Assembly: GCA_965262505.1 (NCBI GenBank)
Contig: CBDHFM010000030.1
Coordinates: 1,612,001 to 1,676,000, forward strand
Reading direction: 5' to 3'
DNA length: 64,000 nt
Origin: JACPPO01 sp965262505
Lineage (GTDB): Bacteria; Acidobacteriota; Vicinamibacteria; Vicinamibacterales; UBA2999
The notes below the pieces were generated by a model. The model saw nothing but the letters and a program-made list of their open reading frames with translations. It ran no database searches and was not told the DNA's origin. How positions within the stretch are numbered: the stretch's first letter is position 1; each line of letters begins with the position of its first letter. Shown here piece after piece: positions 50,791-59,494 of this stretch. Position numbers and translations under genes: made by a program.

Positions 50791-52093
50791 AGGCTTCGCG
50801 CGTGCTCGCGTGCGTAAGCTGCTCGCCACTCGCGCCGACGACGGGCTCGATAAACTGATGATAGGCGTCCTCGTACGCGCGGTCCATCAGTTCCGCCAGG
50901 TCCTGCCACCGGTCGGACGCCTCATCATGCGCGCCGGTAAAGTCGAACGCGCCGATGGGATTGTGATCTGGACAAATCAGGTACACGGAATCGAACCGGA
51001 GCCGCGCCATCTCGATAGCGTCCCGCAACGCTGCGGATTCGGCAGCCGCCAGGAATTCTCCAAGACGGCGCTGGAAGTCCATCCGTGGCACGCTCAGCCG
51101 GTGGGGTGGCGGCGGCGCCGCCACCGCGCTGACGATGATGGCCTGGGAGACACCGGCATTGGCAAGCTCTTCCAGCAGCCGTGAGACCGCTCCTGGCCGA
51201 TCACACACACGGTGTGTTTCCCCACGCCAGTAACTGTCGGCAGCGAACGTCATCATGTGCGGATCGCAGCCGATCGGCGGTGTGAGCCCGGCCGCGATGA
51301 GATCAAAGGCATGATCACGGTCCGTTCCGGCGAGGTCGATCGCTTCGGATCGCCGCTCGCGGTCCGGACGCGGCGCGACGAACTCGTGACGATAGGGCTC
51401 CAGCAGCAGAGCCCCGACCACGTCGCGACGCGCATCCAGGTCAGTCGCGACGATCATCAGCTCGCGAAACCCAGGCTGCCCGAGGTTGTCGGTGAGCACA
51501 TCGGCGTAGCGGCGGCCGACCCCCGATCCCCCAGGACGGGCCGCGTGGGAGGCGCCGCGAATCAACTGCCAGAGCGCGCCCGCAAAGGTCTCGTAGGCGG
51601 CATCCCCGTCAAGCGGCGCACCCAGGAGACGCCACCACCAGGTGCCTCCGGCCGTTCGACGGGCCGGGGCCTGGCGCTGCGCGATCGAGGCGCCCGCGGC
51701 GAGCACCAGCAGCAGCACGGTGATCACCGCCAGCGCGGCCGATAGAAATATGTCTGGATAGGTTGGCAGCCTGAGGGCAAGGAACAGAAGAGGGATCGCG
51801 AGGATCGCGACCAGCAGGAGGGACAGCCATCCGGCCGCGCGCAGCGGCCACTTCCAGCGATACAAGGCCCTAGCCGCGGCGCCGCGCCAGATCCCGTCGG
51901 CATCCCACATGCGGGCAGCGCCATCGATGGCCGCCAGGGCCGCGGCGCCGGCGCCGACGCCCTGCCCCGCCATCACGTCGATCTTGACGCCTGCTTCCTG
52001 CAGAGCGCGCAGCACGCCTGCCTGGTACGCCCCCTGCGCACCGGTGCCGCACAGGACGAGCGCGGTGCGACGCTCAGGGGAGTACGGCTGCAC
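50780..52093 (-). CDS. Patatin-like phospholipase-domain membrane protein
   Basis: 437 residues. The N-terminus has the patatin pattern with changes: ALVLCGTGAQGAYQAGVLRAL (usually GGGARGAYQxGVL), then MAGQGVGAGAAALAA where the GxSxG nucleophile would be, again without Ser. Two to three membrane segments follow (~85-145: WLSLLLVAILAIPLLFLAL, FLSAALAVITVLLLVLAAGA). The later half has LMIVATDLDARRDVVGAL and IVSAVAAPPPPHRLS. Lipase activity is doubtful. The C-terminus ends inside the REP end of the neighbouring element. The start is 3 bp after the greA stop. Confidence 0.7.
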   Translation of the reverse strand: MQPYSPERRTALVLCGTGAQGAYQAGVLRALQEAGVKIDVMAGQGVGAGAAALAAIDGAARMWDADGIWRGAAARALYRWKWPLRAAGWLSLLLVAILAIPLLFLALRLPTYPDIFLSAALAVITVLLLVLAAGASIAQRQAPARRTAGGTWWWRLLGAPLDGDAAYETFAGALWQLIRGASHAARPGGSGVGRRYADVLTDNLGQPGFRELMIVATDLDARRDVVGALLLEPYRHEFVAPRPDRERRSEAIDLAGTDRDHAFDLIAAGLTPPIGCDPHMMTFAADSYWRGETHRVCDRPGAVSRLLEELANAGVSQAIIVSAVAAPPPPHRLSVPRMDFQRRLGEFLAAAESAALRDAIEMARLRFDSVYLICPDHNPIGAFDFTGAHDEASDRWQDLAELMDRAYEDAYHQFIEPVVGASGEQLTHASTREASRT

Positions 52094-52096
52094 GCC

Positions 52097-52564
52097 TCAC
52101 TCTTCGCCGTGAATTGTGATGACCTTGATCAGATCGAAACGGCGTGGGCCCGCCGGGGTGATCACCTTGATCTCGTCGCCCTCTTGCTTGTTCAGAATGG
52201 CGCGGCCGATCGGTGACGACGTGGAGATCATCCCCTTGTCCGCATCCGCGTCCTCGGGCATGACGAGTTGATAAATCACGATATCGCCGCGCTCGGCGCG
52301 GAGATGAACCGTCGATCCGAAGCCCGCGCGGTCGTGCGGAATGCGATTGAGGTTGATCATCGCAATCTCCCCGACCCGTTTCTTCAGCATCGCGATCTGC
52401 GCGTTGACGATCCCCTGCCGCTCCTTGGCCGCCTTGTACTCGGCGTTCTCGCGCAAATCGCCCAGCTCGCGGGCGCGCTGGATCTCCCTGGGCAGCTCCA
52501 AATGCAGCTCCCGCTCGAGTGCGGCGATCTGATCACTGAAACGCTTTATGATGCGATCTTTCAC
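52097..52564 (-). CDS. greA: Transcription elongation factor GreA/GreB family
   Basis: 155 residues from GTG 52564 (VKDRIIKRFSDQIAALEREL), the usual length; an in-frame GTG at 52585 adds seven. The N-terminal coiled coil (residues ~1-75) has the tip motif ARELGDLRENAEYKAAKERQ with the acidic pair that enters the polymerase channel. The C-terminal FKBP-like domain has RAGFGSTVHLRAE and ISTSSPIGRAILNKQEGDEIKVITPAG. It rescues backtracked RNA polymerase by transcript cleavage. Confidence 0.92.
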   Translation of the reverse strand: MKDRIIKRFSDQIAALERELHLELPREIQRARELGDLRENAEYKAAKERQGIVNAQIAMLKKRVGEIAMINLNRIPHDRAGFGSTVHLRAERGDIVIYQLVMPEDADADKGMISTSSPIGRAILNKQEGDEIKVITPAGPRRFDLIKVITIHGEE

Positions 52565-52704
52565 AGCAGATTCAGACTCTAGCACAGTCTGTTATGCTTG
52601 CAGCTATTCGTGGTTTGCGATCGAAGATTGTGGATTGGAGCGCATGAGTAGTCGGTGAATCGCCAATCACAAGTCGCGAATCACCGCGCATCAATCGCAC
52701 ATAG

Positions 52705-53502
52705 ATGAAGACGATCTCCAGCCGCCAGAACACTCTCGTGCGCACGTTTCGCGAGGTGGTGAATGCTCCTGACTCCGGCGACACGCGTGTACTGCTCGAC
52801 GGTGTGCACCTCATCCGTGAGGCGCGTCGGGCCGCTCTGGAATTCGAAGCGGTCGCGGTCGCCTCGTCTCACGTGATCGGCAACTCCGGGGAGGGGGACC
52901 TGGCGCGCGCACTGGAATCGGAGGGAGCGCCGGTCTTCACCGTCAGCGCCTCGGCCTTTGCGGCGATGAGCCCGGTACAGTCACCGTCCGGCATCGTCGC
53001 CATCGCGCGGCGGACGTCGTTCGACGCCGGCACCATCAGCCTCACGGATAACGGATTCACCCTCGTGGGGGCCGATGTCCAGGATCCAGGTAACCTCGGC
53101 GGGCTGATCCGCGCAGCCGAGGCGGGCGGGGTCACAGGCGTGCTCGTCTCTGGCGCGTCGGCGAACCCGTTCTCGTGGAAGGCCTTGCGCGGGAGCATGG
53201 GCAGCGCGCTGCGAATGCCAATCGCCACCGGCCAGACACTCGACGCGATCGTGCGTTGTGCCACGGCGTCCGGGGTGAGGACGGTGGCCGCGGTGCCACG
53301 CGACGGACGCGCGCCCGAGGCCGTCGATTGGCGCGGCTCCGTCGCCCTGCTCCTGGGTGGGGAAGGACGCGGACTCCCGGCCGGTCTGTTGAGTAAGTGC
53401 GACGAGCTCGTCACGATCCCGATGGCGCCGCCCGTAGAATCACTCAACGTGGCGGTAGCAGGTGCGATCCTCATCTACGCGGCGCGTCGACAGCGGTTAT
53501 GA
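52705..53502 (+). CDS. TrmH/SpoU-family RNA 2'-O-methyltransferase
   Basis: 265 residues. An N-terminal substrate-binding region (ISSRQNTLVRTFREVV, VLLDGVHLIREARRA) precedes a SPOUT methyltransferase with the three motifs: GADVQDPGNLGGLIRAAEAGGV (~125-145), VALLLGGEGRGLPAGLL (~215) and IPMAPPVESLNVAVAGAILIY (~235-255) forming the knot and SAM site. It probably modifies rRNA (23S rRNA G2251/U2479-like) or tRNA; the target is not determinable. Overlaps rarA (ATGA). Confidence 0.92.
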   Translation: MKTISSRQNTLVRTFREVVNAPDSGDTRVLLDGVHLIREARRAALEFEAVAVASSHVIGNSGEGDLARALESEGAPVFTVSASAFAAMSPVQSPSGIVAIARRTSFDAGTISLTDNGFTLVGADVQDPGNLGGLIRAAEAGGVTGVLVSGASANPFSWKALRGSMGSALRMPIATGQTLDAIVRCATASGVRTVAAVPRDGRAPEAVDWRGSVALLLGGEGRGLPAGLLSKCDELVTIPMAPPVESLNVAVAGAILIYAARRQRL

Positions 53503-54866
53503 GCGACTCACTCTTCGCCGACGAACCTGCGCCGCGGGCGCCTGAACCCGGAGGGCACGAAGGCACTCCTCTTGCCGACCGTGTGCGGCCCCGCACGCTG
53601 GACGAGATCGTCGGGCAGGATCACATTCTCGCGCCCGGCAGGCCCCTGCGCGACGCGATCGAACGCGACATGCTGCGCTCGATCATTCTGTGGGGACCAC
53701 CCGGTACCGGCAAGACCACGCTCGCGCGCATCGTGGCCGACATGACCAAGGCGCACTTCGTCCAGTTCAGCGCCGTCCTCTCGGGGATCAAGGAGATCAG
53801 GGAGGTCATGGCGGCAGCCGAGGTGCGGCGCCGTGGCACGGACCGACGTACGATCGTGTTCATCGACGAAATTCACCGTTTCAACAAGGCGCAGCAGGAT
53901 GCGTTCCTTCCCAGGGTCGAGGGCGGCGACATCGTGCTGATCGGCGCGACGACGGAGAACCCGTCATTCGAGGTCAACGCCGCGCTTCTTTCCCGGTCGA
54001 AGGTATTCGTGCTCCAACCGCTGACCTCGGAGCGGATCGAGACCATCCTGCGCCGCGCGTTGGCAGACACTGAGCGTGGTCTCGGCAGCATGGACGTCAC
54101 GGTCACCGACCGGGCGATTGCCGCCATCGCGCGGTTCGCCAACGGCGACGCGCGAAGCGCGCTGAACCTGCTGGAGTTTTCTGCGGCAGCCGCCCCGAAG
54201 ACCTCCGATGGGCCGGCCCGCTGCCTCGATCTACCGCAACTCGAGCACTCGATCCAGCGCCGGGCGCTCCTGTACGACAAGAGCGGCGAGGAGCACTACA
54301 ACCTCGTGTCGGCGCTGCACAAATCCATGCGGAACAGTGATCCCGACGCGGCCGTGTACTGGGTGGCTCGAATGCTCGAGGCAGGCGAGGACCCCCTTTA
54401 CATCGCGCGTCGGCTGATTCGCTTCGCCTCCGAGGATGTCGGCAATGCGGACCCACAGGCGCTGGCGGTCGCGGTGGCCGCCAAGGACGCCGCGCACTTC
54501 ATCGGCATGCCGGAGGGCAACACCGCCATCGCACAAGCGGCCATCTATCTTGCCACCGCGCCGAAGAGCCATGCCGTCTACGCCGCGTACGAGGCGGCCA
54601 AAGCCGACGCCCACAGCCAGGCGGCCGACCCGGTACCGCTACATCTGCGGAACGCCCCGACCAAGCTGATGAAGACGCTCGACTACGGCAGGAACTATCA
54701 GTACGCGCACCACGAGCCGGACGCCATTACGTCGATGGAGTGTCTGCCGGCCTCGGTGGCGGACCGGCAGTACTACAAGCCGACCGACCGCGGGTTTGAG
54801 AACGAGATCACGCGACGGCTCGAGGAGTGGAGGAGGCTCAAACAGGAACGGCGACGGAAGGACTGA
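53499..54866 (+). CDS. rarA: Replication-associated recombination protein A (AAA ATPase)
   Basis: 455 residues from ATG 53499, overlapping the methyltransferase stop. Motifs: PLADRVRPRTLDEIVGQDHI (~25-45), Walker A GPPGTGKTTLAR (~65), Walker B TIVFIDEIHRFNKAQQDAFLP (~125), sensor IGATTENPSFEVN (~150), then a long C-terminal clamp/tetramer region (ALHKSMRNSDPDAAVYWVARMLEAGEDPLYIARRLIRFASEDVG). Acts at stalled replication forks. Confidence 0.96.
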   Translation: MSDSLFADEPAPRAPEPGGHEGTPLADRVRPRTLDEIVGQDHILAPGRPLRDAIERDMLRSIILWGPPGTGKTTLARIVADMTKAHFVQFSAVLSGIKEIREVMAAAEVRRRGTDRRTIVFIDEIHRFNKAQQDAFLPRVEGGDIVLIGATTENPSFEVNAALLSRSKVFVLQPLTSERIETILRRALADTERGLGSMDVTVTDRAIAAIARFANGDARSALNLLEFSAAAAPKTSDGPARCLDLPQLEHSIQRRALLYDKSGEEHYNLVSALHKSMRNSDPDAAVYWVARMLEAGEDPLYIARRLIRFASEDVGNADPQALAVAVAAKDAAHFIGMPEGNTAIAQAAIYLATAPKSHAVYAAYEAAKADAHSQAADPVPLHLRNAPTKLMKTLDYGRNYQYAHHEPDAITSMECLPASVADRQYYKPTDRGFENEITRRLEEWRRLKQERRRKD

Positions 54867-54874
54867 CGCTCACG

Positions 54875-56653
54875 TCAGATTCGCTGAAAGTTCCTTTCGA
54901 CTTCGCGGCGTGTCAAACGAAGCATCACGGGGCGCCCGTGCGGGCAAATCGTGGAATAGGCGGTTCGGCGCAGCTCCTCCAGGATGTGCGCCATCTTTTC
55001 CGCGGTGAGCGGGTCGTTGGCCTTCACAGCGGCGTGGCACGCCATCGTCGCCGCGATGCGCCTGAGCGCCTCGTCCACCCGCGAGCCGCGATCGAGGCCC
55101 TCGAGGTCATCGGCCAGCGTCCGAATCGCCCCCTCGCACTCTTCGCGACGCAGCAACGCCGGAACCGCCACGACACGAACGGCCTCCCCTCCGAATTCTT
55201 CCAGCTCGAATCCCATTCGTGCGAGCTCGGTGGCACGCGCACCGAGGGCCTCGCGCGCCGCCGCGGGCAGATCGAGGAGCATCGGCTCGAGCAGACGCTG
55301 GCTCTCAAGCCCGCCCACGGTCAACCGCTCCACGATCTGCTCGAACAGCACGCGCTCATGCGCGACGTGTTGATCGACAATCGCGATGCCTTCGTCGTCC
55401 ACGGCGATGATGAATGTGTCGCGGAACTGGCCGAGGGCAATCATCGGACGAACCACAAACGATCCATCGGTGCCGGGTGCGAAGGTGCGAGGATGCACGG
55501 ATGCGTCCGACAGTGAATTCGAGGGCGCATCGCCTCTTTCACGGACGCCGCCCGCCCCGGTGGTCCAGCGACTCGGAAACGTCCCCGCGTACGCGGTGGG
55601 CAGCGGCAACGTGGTCGGCAGCGCCTGGTAGGTCGGCGGCGTCTCGAGCTGCAGCTCGGGCGCCGGGCCGCGGCCGAGCCCGTCGCGCAGCGTCCGCCGA
55701 ATCACCTCGTGGATGTGCGACTGGTCGCGGAAGCGCACCTCCGCCTTGGTCGGATGGACGTTGACGTCCACCGCCGCATGCGGCATCGAAATGAAAAGGT
55801 GCACCTCAGGGCTGCGCTCCTTGATGGACGCTACGCTGTAGGCATCGATGATCGCGTGCGCGATGGTGCGGTCCTTCACGATTCGCCGATTGACGAACAC
55901 ATTCTGCGGACCCCGCTTCGGCCCCTGCTCGGCGAGCGCGGCGACGTATCCAAAAATCCTGACGTCGCCCCCATCGCGCCGCACTTCGACGAGATCGTGT
56001 CGCTCGCCGTACAGCTGGTACAGCCGATCGCGAAGAGCGCCGACCGGCGGGCACTGCAGCACCTTGCGCCCGGCGCTTGTAAGCGTGAAGCCAATTTCTG
56101 GATAACAGAGAGCCAGTTGCGTCACGACGCGCGAGACCTGCGCGAACTCTGCCCCATCGGACTTCAGGAACTTGCGGCGAGCCGGCAGATTGTAGAACAG
56201 GTCGGCAACATCGAGTGAGGTCCCTTCGCCCATCCCGACCTCGGTGACCGACGCCACGGCACCCCCATTGATACGAATCTCGGTGCCGGAGTCGGCGCCG
56301 CGCGCCCGGCTGCGCAGCACGAAATGCGCCACCGACGCGATGCTCGGGAGCGCTTCGCCGCGGAACCCCAGCGTCGCGATACCGTCGAGGTCTTCCGTCC
56401 GCCGGATCTTGCTCGTGGCATGGCGTTCGACCGCGAGCCGGGTGTCTTCCGGCCCCATGCCCTCTCCGTCGTCCTCGACGTGAATGCGCTTCTTGCCGCC
56501 AAGCTCGATGGCAATGGAGACGCGCCGCGCGCCGGCGTCGATCGAGTTCTCGACCAGCTCCTTGATCACGGAGGCCGGGCGCTCGACGACCTCTCCCGCG
56601 GCGATCTGATTGGCGAGATCACCCGCCAGGATCTGGATCCTCGTCATGCCCAT
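54875..56653 (-). CDS. mutL: DNA mismatch repair protein MutL
   Basis: 592 residues. GHKL ATPase motifs: LVENSIDAGA (~35), DDGEGMGPED (~60), FRGEALPSIASV (~100) and the fold to ~330. After a variable linker the C-terminal dimerisation domain has IVDQHVAHERVLFEQ, matching the DQHA(x)2E(x)4E endonuclease metal motif, together with a late CPHGRP. This is thus a nicking-type MutL, unlike E. coli. It converges with rarA (8-bp gap). Confidence 0.96.
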   Translation of the reverse strand: MGMTRIQILAGDLANQIAAGEVVERPASVIKELVENSIDAGARRVSIAIELGGKKRIHVEDDGEGMGPEDTRLAVERHATSKIRRTEDLDGIATLGFRGEALPSIASVAHFVLRSRARGADSGTEIRINGGAVASVTEVGMGEGTSLDVADLFYNLPARRKFLKSDGAEFAQVSRVVTQLALCYPEIGFTLTSAGRKVLQCPPVGALRDRLYQLYGERHDLVEVRRDGGDVRIFGYVAALAEQGPKRGPQNVFVNRRIVKDRTIAHAIIDAYSVASIKERSPEVHLFISMPHAAVDVNVHPTKAEVRFRDQSHIHEVIRRTLRDGLGRGPAPELQLETPPTYQALPTTLPLPTAYAGTFPSRWTTGAGGVRERGDAPSNSLSDASVHPRTFAPGTDGSFVVRPMIALGQFRDTFIIAVDDEGIAIVDQHVAHERVLFEQIVERLTVGGLESQRLLEPMLLDLPAAAREALGARATELARMGFELEEFGGEAVRVVAVPALLRREECEGAIRTLADDLEGLDRGSRVDEALRRIAATMACHAAVKANDPLTAEKMAHILEELRRTAYSTICPHGRPVMLRLTRREVERNFQRI

Positions 56654-56682
56654 CGCTCCACTGCCTCGCGATCGCCGACCGA

Positions 56683-59478
56683 CTAATCACCGACCTTGAC
56701 CGCGAGCGCGGCCTGCGCGGCGGCAAGTCGCGCGACAGGCACACGATAGGGCGAGCAGCTCACGTAGTCGAGGCCGACTTTCTCAAAAAAATGAATGGAC
56801 GAGGGATCTCCCCCATGCTCGCCGCAGACGCCGATTTTGATGCTCGGGCGCGTCCGGCGTCCCAGCTCCACGGCCGTCCGCACGATCGGCCCAACGCCGT
56901 CGACGTCGAACGTCGCAAACGGATCCTTGTCGAGAATCCTCTTGTCCTGGTAAATCCGCAGAAACTTTCCGATGTCGTCTCGCGAGAACCCGAGAGTGAG
57001 CTGCGTGAGGTCGTTGGTCCCGAACGAGAAGAACTGTGCCTCGGCGGCGATCTGGTCGGCCGTCATGGCGCCGCGCGGCACCTCGATCATCGTCCCAACG
57101 AGGTACGGGATCCGCACGCCACGCTCCTTCATCACGGCCTTGGCAACGCGAGCGACGACCGCCTTCTGGTCACGTAGCTCCAACACGTTCCCGACGAGCG
57201 GGATCATGATTTCGGGCGTGACCTTGACACGTTCCTTCGCGAGCTGACAGGCCGCCTCGATAATCGCCCGCGTCTGCATCTCCGTGATTTCCGGGTAGGT
57301 GATGCCGAGCCGAACGCCCCGATGGCCAAGCATGGGGTTGAACTCGTGAAGCTGCTCAACCCGGCGCAACAGGAGGCGCTTTTCTTCCAGCTCGGCCCCC
57401 GCATCGGACCGCGCCTCGAGCTTGGCGATCTCCACCATCAGATCCTCCCGCTTGGGCAGGAACTCGTGCAGCGGCGGGTCGATGGTTCGGATCGTGACCG
57501 GCAACCCGTGCATCGCCTTGAAGACGCTGTAGAAATCCTCGCGCTGGAGCGGCAGCAGTTCCGACAGCGCCGCCCGCCGATCCGCCTCGTTGTCGGCCAG
57601 GATCATCCTTTGGACGATGGGGATGCGTCCCTCGCCGAAAAACATGTGCTCGGTCCGGCAAAGCCCGATGCCCCGCGCGCCGAAGGCGCAGGCGAGCTCC
57701 GCCTGGTCCGGCTGATCGGCATTGGCGCGGACCGCCATCCGGCGGTACTTGTCGGACCAGGTCAGGATCCGCATGAAACGGCTGTAGATATTCGATTTCG
57801 CCGCCTTAAGCTGCCCACTGAGCACCTGCAGGATCTCACTCGGCTTCGAGGCGACCTTGGCGAGCTTCACTTCCCCCGTCAGGCCGTCGAACGAGACGAA
57901 GTCGCCCTCACGAATCGTGTGGCCGCCCACCGAGCACCACTGGGCATCCTCGTCGATCTCGATCTCGGCGGCACCGACGATCGAAGGCTTGCCCATCTGG
58001 CGACCCACGACCGCGGCGTGCGAGGTCATTCCGCCGGTGGCCGTAAGGATGCCCTGCGAGACGAACATGCCGTGAATGTCGTCAGGTGCTGTCTCGCGGC
58101 GCACGAGAATGACCGGCGTTCCTGCGTCCGACCATGTCACCGCTTCCTCGGCGCTGAACACGACCTGGCCGCTGGCGGCACCGGGGGACGCGGGCAGCCC
58201 CTTCGTGGCGACCGGGATCGCGCTCCATTCCTTGGGATCGAACCCCGGCGCGAGCAGTTGCGAGAGCGATTCCGGGGCGACCTGCAGCACGGCTTCCTTC
58301 GGCGTGATCAGCCGTTCGGCGACGAAGTCGGTGGCGATGATCACCGCCGCGTACCCGGTGCGCTTGCCGTTCCGCGTCTGCAGCATGAAGAGTCGCTCGT
58401 CCTCGATCGTGAACTCGAAGTCCTGCACGTCCTTGTAGTTGCGCTCGAGCCGGCTCGTGATGTCCCGCAATTGCTTGTATGCCCTCGGCATGGCCTTCTT
58501 GAGCTCGGCGATCGGCTGCGGCGTGCGGATTCCCGCCACAACATCCTCGCCCTGGGCGTTGATCAGGAACTCGCCGTAGAACTCCCTGGCGCCGGTCGCC
58601 GGATTGCGAGTGAAGCCGACGCCGGTTGCCGACCGGTCTCCGGTATTACCGAACACCATCATCTGCACGTTCACCGCGGTGCCGATGTGGTCCGGAATGT
58701 CGTAAATACGGCGGTACTCCCTGGCGCGCGGGTTCATCCACGATCCAAAGACCGCATCGCGAGCCATCGTCAGTTGCTCGCGCGGGTCCTGCGGGAAATC
58801 GCGCTTTGTCTTGTGGCGCACGAGCCGCTTGTAGCGCTGGACGACCTCACGCAGCGCCTGCTCGTCCAGATCGGTGTCCAGCGACGCGCCATTGGCGTGC
58901 TTCACGGCGTCGAACTCGCGCTCGAAGGCGCTCTTGGGGACGTCGAGCACGACGCTGCCGAACATCTGCATGAACCGGCGGTAGCTGTCGAACGCAAAGC
59001 GGCCGTTGGAGGTCCGGCCCTTCAGCCCTTCGACGGCGGCGTCGTTGAGACCGAGATTGAGAATCGTGTCCATCATCCCGGGCATGGAGAACTTGGACCC
59101 CGATCGGACCGACAGGAGCAGCGGGTTCCTCGTCGAGCCAAGGGTCGCGCCCGCGGCCTTCTCCAGCTTCCTGATGTGTCCCGCAATCTCCGTCTCGACC
59201 GCGGAAGGCATCTTTCCCTTCTTCGCGAAGTAGAGCGAACAGACATCGGTGGAAATGGTGAAGCCCGGAGGCACAGGCAGGCCGGCGTTGGTCATCTCGG
59301 CCAGACCGACGCCCTTGCCGCCCAGCGTGTCGCGCATGCGACGCTCGCCATCCGCCTTTCCATTCCCAAAAAAGTACACGTACTTCGTGCCGCGGGCGGT
59401 CCGCCTCACGGCCCGCCCACTCTTTCCTCTGGTCTTCGCCTTCGCGCGGACCGGCTTCCGCGGTTGCTTTTTCGCCAT
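56683..59478 (-). CDS. ppdK: Pyruvate, phosphate dikinase
   Basis: 931 residues from ATG 59478; upstream in-frame codons belong to the glyS region. Interconverts pyruvate, ATP and Pi with phosphoenolpyruvate, AMP and PPi. The first ~40 residues are a Lys/Arg/Ala-rich extension (KKQPRKPVRAKAKTRGKSG) not found in most homologues. Then the nucleotide-grasp domain (KYVYFFGNGKADG, LGGKGVGLAEMTNAGLPVPPGFTI), the phospho-His domain (TGGMTSHAAVVGRQMGKPSIVG, ~490) and the PEP barrel (GIGLCRTEHMFF, MLGHRGVRLGITYPEI, SFGTNDLTQLTLGFSRDD), ending GVCGEHGGDPSSIHFF and CSPYRVPVARLAAAQAAL. Confidence 0.97.
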   Translation of the reverse strand: MAKKQPRKPVRAKAKTRGKSGRAVRRTARGTKYVYFFGNGKADGERRMRDTLGGKGVGLAEMTNAGLPVPPGFTISTDVCSLYFAKKGKMPSAVETEIAGHIRKLEKAAGATLGSTRNPLLLSVRSGSKFSMPGMMDTILNLGLNDAAVEGLKGRTSNGRFAFDSYRRFMQMFGSVVLDVPKSAFEREFDAVKHANGASLDTDLDEQALREVVQRYKRLVRHKTKRDFPQDPREQLTMARDAVFGSWMNPRAREYRRIYDIPDHIGTAVNVQMMVFGNTGDRSATGVGFTRNPATGAREFYGEFLINAQGEDVVAGIRTPQPIAELKKAMPRAYKQLRDITSRLERNYKDVQDFEFTIEDERLFMLQTRNGKRTGYAAVIIATDFVAERLITPKEAVLQVAPESLSQLLAPGFDPKEWSAIPVATKGLPASPGAASGQVVFSAEEAVTWSDAGTPVILVRRETAPDDIHGMFVSQGILTATGGMTSHAAVVGRQMGKPSIVGAAEIEIDEDAQWCSVGGHTIREGDFVSFDGLTGEVKLAKVASKPSEILQVLSGQLKAAKSNIYSRFMRILTWSDKYRRMAVRANADQPDQAELACAFGARGIGLCRTEHMFFGEGRIPIVQRMILADNEADRRAALSELLPLQREDFYSVFKAMHGLPVTIRTIDPPLHEFLPKREDLMVEIAKLEARSDAGAELEEKRLLLRRVEQLHEFNPMLGHRGVRLGITYPEITEMQTRAIIEAACQLAKERVKVTPEIMIPLVGNVLELRDQKAVVARVAKAVMKERGVRIPYLVGTMIEVPRGAMTADQIAAEAQFFSFGTNDLTQLTLGFSRDDIGKFLRIYQDKRILDKDPFATFDVDGVGPIVRTAVELGRRTRPSIKIGVCGEHGGDPSSIHFFEKVGLDYVSCSPYRVPVARLAAAQAALAVKVGD

Positions 59479-59494
59479 TTCGAACTTCGACCCC

